Part shown: positions 1 to 14,200 of the stretch, piece by piece | Position numbering within the stretch: position 1 is the first letter of the stretch | How the letters are laid out: every line of letters begins with the position of its first letter | NCBI RefSeq assembly: GCF_000004075.3 | Contig: NC_026656.2 | Span: forward strand, 22,330,607 to 22,394,606 | Direction: 5' to 3' | Source of the DNA: Cucumis sativus | Taxonomy: Eukaryota > Streptophyta > Magnoliopsida > Cucurbitales > Cucurbitaceae | Length of the DNA stretch: 64,000 bases | The notes under the pieces: model-generated | The model's input: only the letters and a program-made list of their open reading frames with translations | Database searches by the model: none | Told to the model about the DNA's origin: nothing | Made by a program: the position numbers and the translations under genes

Positions 1-1
1 T

Positions 2-887
<886 letters not shown>

Positions 888-3250
888 GTGAGATATTAAT
901 TTCTCTCCATTTTCTCCACCCTTTATATTAAATAAGTGGGAAATGTTTTTGTCCTTTCAAACAAACTCCCACAATATATTAATATATCAACTTTGGGTTT
1001 GTATTATTTCTATCCTAAACTAATAATTAAAATTTTATTAATTTTTATGAGTGTATCAATTTAAATCTTGAAATTACATCATTATATTAATTTAAACTCA
1101 CGATTATGTTTTCTTTAAATACGTTAATTATGAAATTTAGTAGTTAAAGTTTAATTATGGTTTAAATTGATAGAATTATTAGTTCAAGGTCTAAATTATT
1201 ACAAACACATAGTTAAGAGATATAGATCAATATAATCACATAATTTAGAGATATGAATTGATATTTGTCCATGTATTTGTTCAAAAGAGTTTATTGTATA
1301 CCATAATATGATTTGTATTTTGTGGCTTTGGAAATTGCAATAATGAAAGAAATAATTCCATACTAATTATTTGATTGATTTAGGACAATGTAAGAACAAG
1401 AAGTGGATGTTTGAAATTTAAAACAAAAATGTAAAATTGAAATATATTGTACAACACTTACTTCGTCGGTGAAACAATTTTAAACAATGAACAAAAAATA
1501 GAAGAACTTAAAAATGTACATGAACAACTCGAAAGGAAACTATGACTACTGCTTAAAAAGAAATATTTAATATTATCATCAATTATAATAAAGTTTAATA
1601 TTATCATTAATTTATAATAGTTTTGAAAGGTTGTTATATATTTAATTATTATTCGTTAACCAATTATAATTATTTTAAAAAGTATTTTTAATAGGATATA
1701 ATAAAATATGAACTCTATTATGAACCCAACCATGAGTTTTGCTTGGCCGTGAAGGCCACTCTGACGTGCCATTGGACGGTGACGTGTGGACGAACAGTCA
1801 CTCAAATGGTTCCATTTACCAAATGGGTTATGTATAATATATGTCTTTGTCTAATATGTATGTATGCACTCTTCACTTTGTTCACCTTTTTCTCTATATT
1901 CACAAATTCATTCTTATTATATTCAAAACAAAAACTTTAGGACTCTATTAGGCTCATCCTTCATTTTTATATAAAACAGATTGGTTGTTTTTCTGGAACC
2001 CTAAAATGTCAATAAAACAAATAAAATCTTGCTGTGTAAAAAAAAATATGATCAAACTCAACCCAATTTGGTTTACACTTTTCAATTGATTATGAATGAT
2101 TAAAAATATTTAACTTGAGTTCAATCGAAGTTAGTATGATTACACTCGATGTAAATTATAAAGACTATAAAACTATAAACCAAAATGTTATCCAAAGTTT
2201 AATAAATTATTTAAAAAAATGTATTTCTAATCATAAATTTTGGATCTGTCCAAGTCTATTAGATCGTGTTACAAATATTGATCTATCATTAATAAATTAT
2301 AAGAGTCTACACGTAATAGAGTGATAAGTTTTGCTATATTTGCAATTTAATAATAATTGTTGCTATATATAACTATTATTTCTAATTGTTATTCATTATA
2401 ATTACCTTTTCTATCATGTCCTTGGTTATTTTTCCTTCTTCTCCTTTCTCCGATATGACTGTAACATTTTTCCGTGGTCAACCTCAACAAAAACCATGTG
2501 TAGGTAGCTTCGTCGAGTCAACACAAGCAACTTTCGTCGAGAAGATCTTCTTATTACCTCTTCCATTCATTTTGTGTTGTCGAATAAAAACTAAAAGCTC
2601 GACAAACAAGAGAGATGAGAGTGATCTATGTGCGGTTTGTTTTATTAATCTCACCTTAATTTAACGTTAACAAAAGGTAAAAAAACACCATTTAAAAAAA
2701 AAGCATCACGAACCTCATTGTTTTTACAAACTTATACCATCTATACAACGAACGCCAACAAAAAATTTTCTTTTAAATAGAAATAATAATGCATTAGCAA
2801 GAAGACAAAGGCTCATACATCTCTTTATTGTCCTTGATAAGTCTATTTAGCTAACAAGGACATTTACGAGTGCACATACAACAAGAATAAGAAGATAAGC
2901 AAAATTGTAGATGCTTTTTACATAATATTATCTCCATAATTCTTGATATCAAGAACGACATATCAAGAACGACGGGAGACGGGAGAGAATACTAAATAAA
3001 AAATGGTAATAGAATAGAGTAAATGTTTGATATTCTTTCTCAAACCAACGGTCATGGGTCCAAGAAATAGGCGCCAAGGCGGCTCTTGTGGTTGTGCAAT
3101 TTTGCTTGGTGAGCAAGTCAGAAGAAAAAGCAGAAGTCAAAATTGTCACTCCACACTTGGCCTTCAAGATTTCAACAAACTACGAACCTCCCTTTCACCC
3201 ATCTCCCTCTTCCTCTTCCTTTCTCCCTAATTTTACTTCCCTTCCAAGCA
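888..3250. other. Intergenic region with degenerate foldback-like repeat
   Basis: No gene is supported. From about 1010 to 1270 the sequence alternates short phrases such as atcaatttaaa and their approximate reverse complements, like an eroded foldback element. A GC-richer island with two TGACGTG motifs lies at 1745-1810. A piece of the dispersed foldback family described elsewhere lies at 2262-2400. A W-box-like GGTCAAC lies near 2477. Reading frames at 1743-1940 and 2386-2664 have no family resemblance. Confidence 0.5.
2262..2400. repeat. Partial copy of dispersed AT-rich foldback repeat
   Basis: The words tctatcattaat, agagtctac and gttttgctatatttgcaattt match the right half of the better preserved copies at 4213-4458 and 44760-44969. 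Only one arm is recognisable, so the copy is incomplete or eroded. Confidence 0.5.
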
Positions 3251-3281
3251 ATTTCCATCAGTAACCAATCTCCTCTCTCTC

Positions 3282-3288
3282 TATAAAT
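3282..3288 (+). promoter_or_regulatory. TATA box of the small gene at 3359
   Basis: The heptamer TATAAAT follows a CT-rich Y-patch (tcctctctctc) and lies 71 bases before the ATG. This matches the usual plant arrangement of a transcription start about 30 bases downstream. A GGCGCCAA word (E2F-like) lies near 3070. Confidence 0.7.
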
Positions 3289-3358
3289 TCCCCCCAATTT
3301 CCTCTCAACCATTTCAAAATTATTTCCAAAACCCTCCTCTCTCGTCTCCATACACGCT

Positions 3359-3571
3359 ATGATGAATAACTACTCTCTTGCCGAAGCCTACGTAATGGGG
3401 AAAATGAATCGCGAGAAGCTGAAGAAGGAAGAAGAACGAGAAAATACTAAGAAGAAGAGTACTGATTCGAGCCCTAACTACGATGCGAAGGAACAACGGT
3501 CCAGCTGGCTGTTGAGGAAAATGAAGATTCATCCAAGTAATAAACCCAATTCTAATAACTATGTTAAATGA
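3359..3571 (+). CDS. Small basic protein of unknown function, single exon (70 aa)
   Basis: I do not recognise this protein. It encodes 70 residues, is rich in Lys and Glu, and has a run MGKMNREKLKKEEERE near residues 13-28 that should be helical, followed by a Ser/Asp-rich linker and SWLLRKMKIHPSNKP near residues 49-63. There is no signal peptide and no membrane segment. The case for a real gene is the promoter context: a Y-patch and TATAAAT upstream, a CA-rich leader, and base composition in the frame that is less AT-rich than the flanks. The start could be either of two adjacent ATG codons (3359 or 3362). A basic, hydrophilic, possibly nuclear or cytosolic peptide is all that can be said. 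Confidence 0.6.
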   Translation: MMNNYSLAEAYVMGKMNREKLKKEEERENTKKKSTDSSPNYDAKEQRSSWLLRKMKIHPSNKPNSNNYVK

Positions 3572-4212
3572 ATATTGTTCGTTAAAGCCGAGATATATGT
3601 TGTTCATCCTCAAATCAATGCTTCATCGATCATCCATCGTTTTGTTCTTCCTTCACTTCTTCTGTACTCTTGTTTTATTTTGTTCGTTATGTAAAGTTTA
3701 ATTAATAGACCTAATCCAATTCAAGATTTCCTATGTATATGTATAATGGATATGTGTGGATTCTTTGTTTATGTGTAAAGCTAAGGGCTCTCGATTAGTA
3801 GCATATTGATGAACTTTTGAATCAAATATTCGAGTTTAGTACATTCCCATTTACTATTTACAACACTAATTCCTTTTCTATTCTAAAATGTGTAAGGATT
3901 TCATTATTCATTTAAAAATCTCTTCGTTAGATTTTAATAGCGTTACAATACTATCTAAATTGTACAAAAAAAAATCAATTGGACGGTCCAATTGCAACAA
4001 GTTCATGAATTTTTATGTAACAATACAACATCAAATTGAATTTTTAAAGAAATCATTAAAAAACAATTTTTTCTTCTACAAATTGAATCAACTATTGAAA
4101 TAACTCTAGATAAATAAAATCGATTAATGCGCTTAATATTTGTAGACGGTTCGTTTTTTTAGGAAAGCTATTACTTTTAAACTAAAACATTTCTAGGGTA
4201 CACCAAAAAAAT

Positions 4213-4458
4213 ATGGGATAGCTGCAAATTTAGCAATTAAATTCAAATTAATTAAGTATATAACACAATTTTAAAATATTTGCAAATATAACAAAATTTA
4301 TAAATTCTATCAATGATATAAGTCTATCACTGATAGGTCATGTTGCAAATATTGGTCTATCACTGATATACCATATGAAGTCTATTAGCGATACAAATCT
4401 ATTAGTGATTTTTTAAAAATGTTGCTTTATCCTTAATTATTATTGCTAAAATAGTCCT
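4213..4458. repeat. Dispersed AT-rich foldback (MITE-like) repeat, copy with both arms
   Basis: The left arm gctgcaaatttagcaatta and the right arm ttaattattattgctaaa are approximate reverse complements. The centre has several copies of tctatcactgatag-type words in both orientations. The same order of words, arm to arm, recurs at 44760-44969. No coding capacity is present. The structure suggests a non-autonomous foldback element. Confidence 0.7.
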
Positions 4459-5711
4459 CCATTGCAATTTCCCAAAAAATATCAATTAAACAAACACAAA
4501 TAGTTTTTTCTTTTTCATTTTTTTTTATGCAATGACAAGTAATTCTCGATCCCTAACCTCTCTGCCTAATTGTTGGTGAAATAAATGAGAAAATTTAAGA
4601 ACCTTACAAAAACTTTAATCTTGGCAAAATAAATTCTATCTATAGTTACACGATAAGATCACTCTATTGTTGTTCTTAAAATATCTCATTGATAGTATTA
4701 TAAATATGTAATTATTAAAAAATGTGCGTTAACTTATAGGAATGATTTTCCATAAAGTCAATACAATATATCCTTTAATGGAACTATATATTAATTGGAT
4801 TCCATATTAAATAGTTGCATTTCAGGACTATACCATATAATGGCATAAAAGGTTTATACTTACACACTAATAAAAGGAGAAGAGAAAAACAATCCCAACA
4901 AGTAAAAGCATGTTTTAAGAAACTCAATATTGACACACCAAATTACATTCCCAATATATTTCTTCTCTCTCTCTCTATGTGATTCATTTATTGGCAATCT
5001 AAACATATTTAAACCAATTTTAAAGTTTGACCGATACGTTATATGTTCGACGTTTGAATCTCTCGTTCATGTTGATTAAACCACAAATTATTTAGAAAAT
5101 GAAAAAAATAATGATACTAAAATACATGAAAACTTATTATTATTATTATTTATAATCCTATCATATAAGATAATTAGAAAACCATTCAAATTAAGACGTC
5201 GAGAGTTATTCAAGATGAACTCCAAATTCTACATGAGAGTCTGAGCCTGAAGGGTACTGGAAAACACCCAAAGTCCAAATCCACTCGTAAAAGAGAAAAT
5301 ACCAATCGAGGTTGGACTTTAGCTTAAGTGCATAAAATAAATTACCATTAGTTTTTCGAAAGTTCTTTTCTTTTTTAATTAAAAAGGTTAAGAATACGGG
5401 TAATGAATCCAAAAGCTATCTATTTCTTTCGTTTTTGCTGTAACTAGAATGTATTGTCTCACTTTGTTGCACATGAAGTTTAAGAACTAAGAATACTCTT
5501 TAGTTATTTTTATTGATTCATGTTGACTGCTATTTGATTCGTGCATTTCTTATCTATATCTATTCTATACTATATGGGAGAAACCTTCATTTTTCCATTC
5601 ACACTTTTAAAGGTTGGTTTTACTGTTATTCTAAGTAATTTTACATTAAATATAATACAAAAAACACAAATTTCTTTTTATATTATTTAGCCTCATACAA
5701 AAAATGGATTT

Positions 5712-5875
5712 AAAAAAGAGAAAATTTTAAAACTAGTACATTTTACAAAATATTTACAACCTATAGCAAATTCTATCACTAATAGTTATTGATATGCTAC
5801 AATGATAGAATCCAAAATTTTGCTATAGTTTGTAAATTTTTTAATTTATTTTGCTATTTTAAAAAATATCCCTTT
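5712..5875. repeat. Dispersed AT-rich foldback repeat, compact copy
   Basis: The left arm reads aaaatatttacaacctatag and then caaattctatcac. The right arm reads gatagaatccaaaattttg and then ctatagtttgtaaatttttt. The arms are imperfect reverse complements around a short centre. A closely similar arrangement occurs at 21372-21500. Confidence 0.7.
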
Positions 5876-6879
5876 AAAAAAGTTAATAGAAAATATTTAC
5901 TAAAAAGAGACCTTTTAAAAAATATTTAGGAAGTCTTCAATTTAAAAACTTTACTGTAGATTATAAATATTTTTTAAAATTTGTTATTTTTAAAAAAATT
6001 TCTACTAAAAACAACTTTTTTTTATCTACTTTAACTTTAAAAATATGAAAAAAGAACAATCTTATTTAATCTCTAACTAATATCTACTTCGCAATTTTGT
6101 TTTATAAAAATGAAATATGATATCGATCTAACATTTTTGTATGAATAGTCGAGTTAAATCTTTGTTTTCATTTGATATCTCCTTGCATTTTTTTGTTTAA
6201 TTCTAGTTTTGTTAACTTATCCTCGTAAATTTTAAGATTCTTTTTTTTTTGTTAAAAGTAGAAAAATTGTTTTTACTAAACACAAAATTCATGTAAATAT
6301 GTGAAATGTTGTATTTTTTTTTTTTTTGACAACTTTCCTAATTTTTATGATTTTTTTGCAGCTTAATTTAAAATCATGGCAACATATTTGTGTTCTGTAA
6401 GGAGTAGTACACAATTCCATTGTTTAAAGTATTCTATCTCTTACAATTTTTCTTCTATAATTTAACACGAAATGTGTTTTCTAAACTCTATGTGATTGAA
6501 TAGTTTCCACCACTGCTAATAAGACGTGCAAAGGCAGGAGGAACAATTGCATTCCATCTTAGTTTCAGTTTGAAGTCCAATACTTTTCCAATAATTAGAT
6601 ACCTGTGCTTTTTATATCCGATTAGAGGTTGAAATCTGGATGCGTATTGTTACTATTTACCTTGAGAAGATTCAGAATTGTCAAGCACAATAGGTTGAGG
6701 AAAGTAGGCGCGAGACAAAGACCTGTCGCACCCATATAGCGGCGCCAAATCCCGACCCGATTCATAATCACAGACCCAAAATCAGTTCCCCTTCCACTTA
6801 CCACTTTCCAGTTCCCACACCCGTGCGGTGCAACCCAAACTGTAGCGACTTCTCCTTAACACCACACCGCCCATCTTAT

Positions 6880-7113
6880 CTGCCCAAGCCACCCACCCCC
6901 TGATTCCAAAATCCCCGCTTCTCCTTCCTGGGTTTTCATCTTCTTCTTCATACACTCTCCCACTTCCCCCCCTTTCCCTTCTATTGTCCTTTTTCTTTCT
7001 GTTTTCCCAAACCCTTTTACCTTTTCCCTGTAATTCCCATGGAGAAAGGCCTCCCATGGCCTAAATTTGCCCCCTTTTAGTTGCTTTCTCTCTAACCCAC
7101 ATTCCCTTTTCCA
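6880..7113 (+). other. Probable 5' untranslated exon of the CID-domain gene
   Basis: A pyrimidine-rich, GC-richer stretch ends at a good donor (ccag|gtatct, GT at 7114). A matching acceptor (ttacacag, ending near 8231) lies about 50 bases before the ATG at 8281. This would give a leader intron of roughly 1.1 kb, common in plant housekeeping genes. The transcription start is not determined. Confidence 0.5.
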
Positions 7114-8280
7114 GGTATCTTCTGTTTCTTCTCCTACTTTGTCTATGTTGTTCAGCTCTGCAATTGTAGTTCTATGAGGGATGAAATTTATATCGTGATC
7201 ATTTTTACTTTGTTGCTTTCGAGTGTTTTGCAGTTTTTCCTGTTCTTTTAGCTATCTGCTTTCGAGTGCTTTGTTTTATTTTTGTAGATTATTTGCATTA
7301 TTTTCTGTTTTTGTTTTTGTTTTTATCTTTCCCTCTGATGAGTGAAGGGCAGTTTCCAAAAGCAGATCTTGACTTGCGGCTACATTATTAGTTTTTTGAG
7401 GTCTGAATTTTCTGTTTTGTGTAGGAGAGAAGAACGATTATTTATTCTTAGAAGCGGGTGGAATTAGTTTAACTGCAGTGGATTGAAGTATGGATTCTAA
7501 AATTTAGTCATTTATGGTCAGGAGCTTGCTTAACTTTTGAGGAAATATAAGTTGACTCTGAACTTCCATAAGATATTCGCCTAAAAGCCGAAGTTTAGAT
7601 AGCGCACACAATTGCTCTTACCTTCCCCCAATATTCCTTTGCATTTCCTTTTGGAGTTGATGCTTTGTTTCTTTTTAGAAAAAGGTGGCACTGACACTAT
7701 GCACGCAGGGATCTTGATATAAATAATCCAGAAATTTATCTTATGCTTACATCAACAATTCCATTTTTGATAACTGAAGTTGTAAGTTGCACCAAAATAG
7801 CTTCAATCTTTCCGTCCCCTCCCTTTTACATCTTCGCTTGGAGTACACCGTTCATTGTAGGAAAAATTGGCGCTAAGCATTACCGGATACTGTTACGAAG
7901 AGTCCATTAGTTTATCTTACTTACATTATGGACTTTATTTTTAACAACTAAAACTATAAGTTGTACCAAAAATGTCCGAGCTGTGTTTTTATAATTTGAA
8001 ATACACCAAGTAGTTGCTTATCAGTCAATATCACATTTGGGGTGATGTTTTATGTTTTAGTAATATGTTGAGATCACAATCTACTTGATTAGGAACTGCT
8101 GCTACAAAATACTAAAGCTATGCAAACAGCATACATTATATATATATATTTATTTATTTATTTATAAGAACATGCTTACATTATATACTTCATTTGTTCC
8201 CATTTCATTGAACATTTTTATCCTTACACAGATTGGCCTGCATATTCTACCTTATTTGTGCAAAAAGATTGTCCAAATCA

Positions 8281-11200
8281 ATGGGTGGTACATTCAATCC
8301 ACAAATTTTGGTAGACAAGCTAGCCAGGCTTAACAACTCACAGGCGAGCATTGAGAGTATCCTCTGTGAAATTTATAACAAAAGTTATTGTTATTGATTT
8401 TTTATTATTCTCTTCTTTTGGCCTTTAATTCTCTTGTTTTGTTGACAGAATTATGTATTAAGTTCTTTGAGGTATTTTTCACCTATTGTTTCTTTGGTAG
8501 TGTTTTTGTGGTGAAGTTGGTGTAATAATGAGCTTGCTTAATGTTGTTGTGTGTAACCCTGTGAATTTGTAATGAATTACTTTCATCGTTACACATTTGG
8601 AAATTAATTAGGTTCCATTAGTGTATTAGTCAGGCTGTCTGTATTTAATTTTATGCTTTAGGAGAAGTTCTACTTCTCTTCATTATTGGTGTCTTTGTTT
8701 AACTGTCCTGTTGATGTTCCTTTTTGTTTGCTTTTACAAGATGGGGTTTGGATGTACGTTCTCAGTTTGCCCTTTAGGACTTATTGTGGTTTTCTCTCTC
8801 TCTCAGTTCCACCTTCATTTCAATGTCTCTCTATGTATATATATTATATAGTATAATGGTATAGTACTGTGGACCTGTGGTACTGCTGTATTGGTATCTA
8901 ACAGTCCATTTCTGGTATGCTTCTATGACATTATAAATATATGAAATGAGAAGATGAGAATAAGGTTAATGGCACTAGCCACTAGGTGAGGCACTAAAAG
9001 TGCATTAGAGAGTGCCAAATGCCTTGGTGTGTGTCTTATTACTTTGTCTGTTTGGTATATTAGTTCCATCCTTAATGTGATTAAGCTTTATCCCACTGGT
9101 GCATATTTCACATGAACAAAGCCAAACAAGTTGTAGAAACATGGGACAAGCAGTTTCATTGTTCTCCACGTGAGCAGAGGTTGGCATATCTGTATCTTGC
9201 TAATGACATTTTGCAGAACAGTAGGAGAAAAGGCTCAGAGTTTGTTGGTGAATTTTGGAAAGTCCTACCTGATGCACTGCGTGATGTAATTGGAAATGGA
9301 GACGAATTTGGAAGAAATGCTGCCCTACGACTGGTAAATCTATGCTTACTACGCATCCTTACCCTTTGTTAACTTTTTATTCTGTGCATAAAATTTCTTG
9401 AACCTCCATCTTCTATGTTTCTGTCCTTACTTCTTTGGTGAAAATCTAATTGGATACTTGGCATTCAAGTCTCTTGTACTATGTGGAACCTCGAAGTTTG
9501 TTTAGAGTTGCCTTCTTATTTCTTACATATTGTTAACACTGTTTCTTAGATGCTTAGATTTTCATATTAAGGACATTCCATCTTTTACTCTCCCCAGACA
9601 CCCTGGCTAAGATCTTGTGGTGCACCTTTTTTTTTTGGATTCGAATTCTTAAGGAAAGATGAATGTTATTCCCTGCGTTAAAAAAGAATAGATTATTTGT
9701 CTTTGTGGATTTAATCCCTTTAATACAACCAATTTCCAATTTATGGAAGTACATAAGATTGTTCAAGAACAAGAAAATATTATTATCAATAACAAAACCT
9801 TTCTACCCTCTCCTTGAGCTGAGCGAAAATATTATTATAAAAGGACTACAAAATAGTCTATCTCATGTCAATGCATTCGTCCCTTATTTATGACTGTTGG
9901 TCATTAACTATTTTATTTGGTCTATTAGATAAAATATTCTCTGTGATTTTCCTTTTATTTTAGCCATTGGCCCATTTCCAACATCATCACCTGATCTCTC
10001 CATCTCTCTGAAAATCTTATTCCTCTTGATCCAAATATCTCACCGAACAACAATGATGACAACAAACATTGAGGAGATCCTTCTTCATCAAGCTTCCAAG
10101 TAGGGCAACTTTTGTTACTCAACTTTATTAATAGTTTGGCCCTCTGGGTTGGAGGGAGAACATACAATTTTGGAGGCGAGGATAGAATTTTGCTCGCCTT
10201 TCTTGCGATCAGGTTTAAGCTTAGTAATTCCTTTCATAACTCAATTTCTGTACTTTGGCTAGCTGGAACCTTCTCGTGGCTGAGGCTTCCCCCACTTTTT
10301 TACACGTTTTCTTCGTTACTTGTAGCTAACTTATACTCAATTTTCTCGTCCATTTAATTTGTTGGCCATTAATTGTTCCTTCCAATAAAAGTAGAATACT
10401 AGATTTCAAGTTTCCCATACATGTATTATTGTCCTTTACTTATTAAACTCAAATGTGTAACATAGTACTAAACTAACTATTGAATATGATTCTTCAATCT
10501 GGGAATAAGTTAGTTGTAAATGAAGATCAAATCTTCACATTTTTTGAAATTTTCCCAAATTTCCATGTCATTCTTTTTGTATTTAATGGTTCTTGATACG
10601 TTGAAATGGAAGGTTTTGATTGTTTTGTCTGGACTCTGATATCATGTATTTTATTTACACACCTATTTTAAATTTATGCATAGATTGGCATTTGGGAAGA
10701 AAGAAAAGTTTTTGGATCTCGAGGACAGAGTCTTAAAGAAGAGATAATGGGAAAACATTTGGAAACTGGTAATCGTAATGGGAAGCCATTCAACAGTAAA
10801 CTGGTAGGATATTATTGCTCTTTCATCATGTTCGAGTTATGTTCATTAATAGTCTGACCATTAAATCATCTATTCTCATTTTTTCTTTTTCAACAGAAAC
10901 AATCTGCAAGTGTGTCATTGGATAAAATAGTTTCTGGTTATCAAGTTGTTTATGGAAAGGAGATTGATGAAGATGCAGTATTGAGCAAATGCAGGAATTC
11001 TATTAGCTATCTTGAGAAATTGGACAAAGAAATTGGCAATGATGTCAATTCAGGTATTTATACATTGTGATGGGCTTATAATTATTTTTTCTGCATGGTT
11101 AGTATTATCAGCTCTCTTTGTGTAAAATTTTAAAGATTGGGGAACAAGCATTCTGGAATTAGGGAACTAACTAACTCTTGCTGCTACGTTTTTTTTTGCT

Positions 11201-14200
11201 CCCTCCACCTCCACCTGACGACTTCAGACTCAAACCACAAAAAGGGGTTGTTCCTTTTTGTTTTAATAAAAATGATATTTTCTTGGTTTCTGAGAACTCA
11301 AACATGTGAAGGTCTTTATCTTCAGTTTCAGCACTTTGTTTGGCTGGTTGGGTTGAAAGAATTTATTTATTTATATATATTACTTTCGCTCTCTCATTTT
11401 CTTCCGTGTTTCCTGTTTAAAAGAAAAACTTATTTTCTGTTAGTTACTTACATAACTTGTTACATTGTCATGCAATTTAAAATTGAAAAATAAATCATTT
11501 TAGTTGTTTATTCACTTGTTTTCTTGGAATCACAAACACTCGTTTTGCCAGTGCCTGTGTTAGACACATGACATGCAAGGATATGGCCAGACACACTTCA
11601 AACACGTCTCATACATGTGAATTTTTTTTTGTATTTTATTTTTAACCTTTCAAATTTTTAACACATCAAGGGCATGGATCAGACATGTCTAGACATGTAG
11701 CGTACACACACACTAACTTAGGAAAGTTTATTGAGAATTTGAAAAGGACATCAAAGCAACCTTACTATTACTTCATACCCATTGACCAAACAATCACTTA
11801 TCTTTTTTATAAATATCCTTATCCCTAAAATTTAACCTGACAAATAAATTAGAGCATAATGCATCCTTGGTCTCTAAGGTATGTTTATTTGATTCTTGAG
11901 TTTTAAAAAAGAATGCTTTAGTCCTTGCGATTTTAAAATTAGTTCTAAACGGTTCCTCAATTATTTTGATAGTTAGGCGGCTAACAAAAATGTGACTTGG
12001 TATGTTGAAGTGCCGGTTTGAATAGTTGACATTTTTTACTTATTTTATATTATTTTCTATGGGTTGCATTGATTTTTCTTCCATCTATCCGTTCTTCTTT
12101 CTCTCCTTGGTCTCCCCTCTTTCCCATTGTCTTCTTTATCCTTCTGCTCATGGTCTTTCCCATTTTGTCATTTTTATCGAACTTGTTGTCCTTCTTTACT
12201 CTACCTCAGTTTCAATCTCCTCCTCCTTTCAGATTAAAAAATGGACCATAATTTCGAAACAATTCGAATAATCCCACAACCACAGGTTGGCCTAGTGGTA
12301 AAAAAGAGACATAGTCTCAATAAGTTGCCAAGAGGATAAGGGTTCAATCTATGGTAATCACCTACCTAGGAATTAGTTTCCTACGAGTTTTCTTGACACC
12401 CAAATGTTGTAGGACCAAGAGTTTTTTCTATGAGATAGTCGAGATGTACGTAAGTTGACCCATGCGTAAGATAGCTTGGACACTCATAGATATAAAAAAA
12501 TGAAAAAGAAATCCAAAAATTCCATTTCAAGAATCACTTAGAACTATGAGCTGCTTGTCCTTATAAAGCCCCCAAAATCCCACCCATTAAGCTAGACCAA
12601 TCACCACTAACCAATCCCCTAATTCCTTTTTGCTCTTTATTTCCTTGGTTAGTTCGTTTGTTCTCTATGAAAAATTGTTGGGTGGGGTCTATTTTTGGTT
12701 CACATTCTCCCTCTCATCTGGGTTCTGTTGCCCTCTATCTAAATGGGAACCACTAGACATGATTGATCTTCTATCTATGGTTGGAGAGTCTCGTGGCGGC
12801 CCAAAGAGAGAGGATACTCGTGTTTGGAACCTAGTCCTTTGGAAGGGTTCTCCTACTTTGCTTAACTAATCCCCTTCCTTTGAGTGATTTCATATCTGCC
12901 AATTTGTGAAATGTGAAAATTTCGTAAAATGAGACAGTCTCAATAACTAACGAAGAGATCGTGGGTTTAATCCATGGTGGCAACTTACCTAAGGATTAAT
13001 TTCCTATGAGTTTCCTCGATACCCAAATGTTGTAGGGTCAGACGAATTGTCTTATGAGATTAGTTGAAGTGCGCGTAAGTTGGTCCGGACACTTGCGGAT
13101 ATAAAAAAATAAAAAAATAAAAAGGTGAAAATTTCCCAAAAAGTTAGGTTTTTTGGTTATCCATGGAAGAACTAACACCTGTAAAGGGTTTTGAGAAGGT
13201 TTCCCAATTTGATTTGTTGCATCTTGTGTAGGGTAGCAAAAAAGAAAATTGGTCACATTCTTTAAGAGTGTGACTTTGCTTTTTTAGTGTAGAGATGATT
13301 TTTGGAGGAGTTGATGTTAGCTTGGCTAGACTGAGACTGTGGACATAGGGTTGTGGAGTTCTTGCTCCATTTAGAGGATAGTTTTTTTATTTTTTTTTGC
13401 AAACTGGGGAGCGTGTTATTGTTGGGGGGCTTTGGAGAGACAATAGGATTTTTAGATGATTTGATTGAATCTCATGGACCAAATAAAAAAACTCCAACCC
13501 CACCAAAAGTGTATCTTGCCCAAATTAGATGCTGGGATCCATGCTTCTTATTGTTACAAGCACATTTAATTTTTTATGTTAAATTTATGTGCGTTCTCAA
13601 ACTTTATAGTATATACACCTTTATTGTTTTTTCTTCTACAAAACATATTCTAGTATGTCCATGCCCTACATTTCTAGAAATAGATGTGTTGCCGTGTTGT
13701 ATTCATGCCTGGTCTTCACAACTTCTTTTGTTTTTGTTAAACATTAAGATCGTTTGCATTTTGTTGTTATTCTTCCTCTTTATCTACCCAGGGCAATACC
13801 GTGGATCTTCAATTGCAGATGATTTGAGGGGACATCATTCAATTTTGAGGGACTGCATCGAACAATTAACAACAATTGAAACATCAAGGGCTAGCCTTGT
13901 GTCTCATTTGAGAGAGGCTCTTCAAGAACAGGTATGCTAGCATTCCTCTAGGAAAAAAAAAGTAGTGACATGGTCAAAGTAAATCTGGATTTTTTTTAAT
14001 AATAATAAAAAAAATTATTTGCAGGAATTCAAGTTGGAGCAAGTCCGAAATCAACTTCAGGTTTGCATTTCTACTTCACCTTGTCTTGGTGTACGGGGCC
14101 AATGATTCTTTATTTTTCTAATTACTTGGTTCAGATTGACCAAATATGAAAACTCCTTTGGTTTTGTGGGACTGGTTTAATTTTTAACCTGAAACTAACC

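Larger units (their letters stand above)
3620..6800. other. Gene-free AT-rich intergenic region
   Basis: No coding region is supported. It contains two well-preserved foldback repeat copies (4213-4458 and 5712-5875), long T and A runs (for example 6313-6329) and otherwise unremarkable AT-rich DNA. The short frames are not conserved protein-like. Confidence 0.5.

Noticed and set aside
2386..2664. 92-codon frame in the region before the small gene
   Set aside because: The composition is hydrophobic then cysteine-rich without a conserved pattern; the start has no promoter, and W-box-like words suggest regulatory rather than coding sequence.
13353..13791. Long open frame just before exon 5 of the CID-domain gene
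   Set aside because: The frame is continuous with exon 5 but its upstream part is intronic: it contains the acceptor at 13791 and has no similarity to CID proteins.
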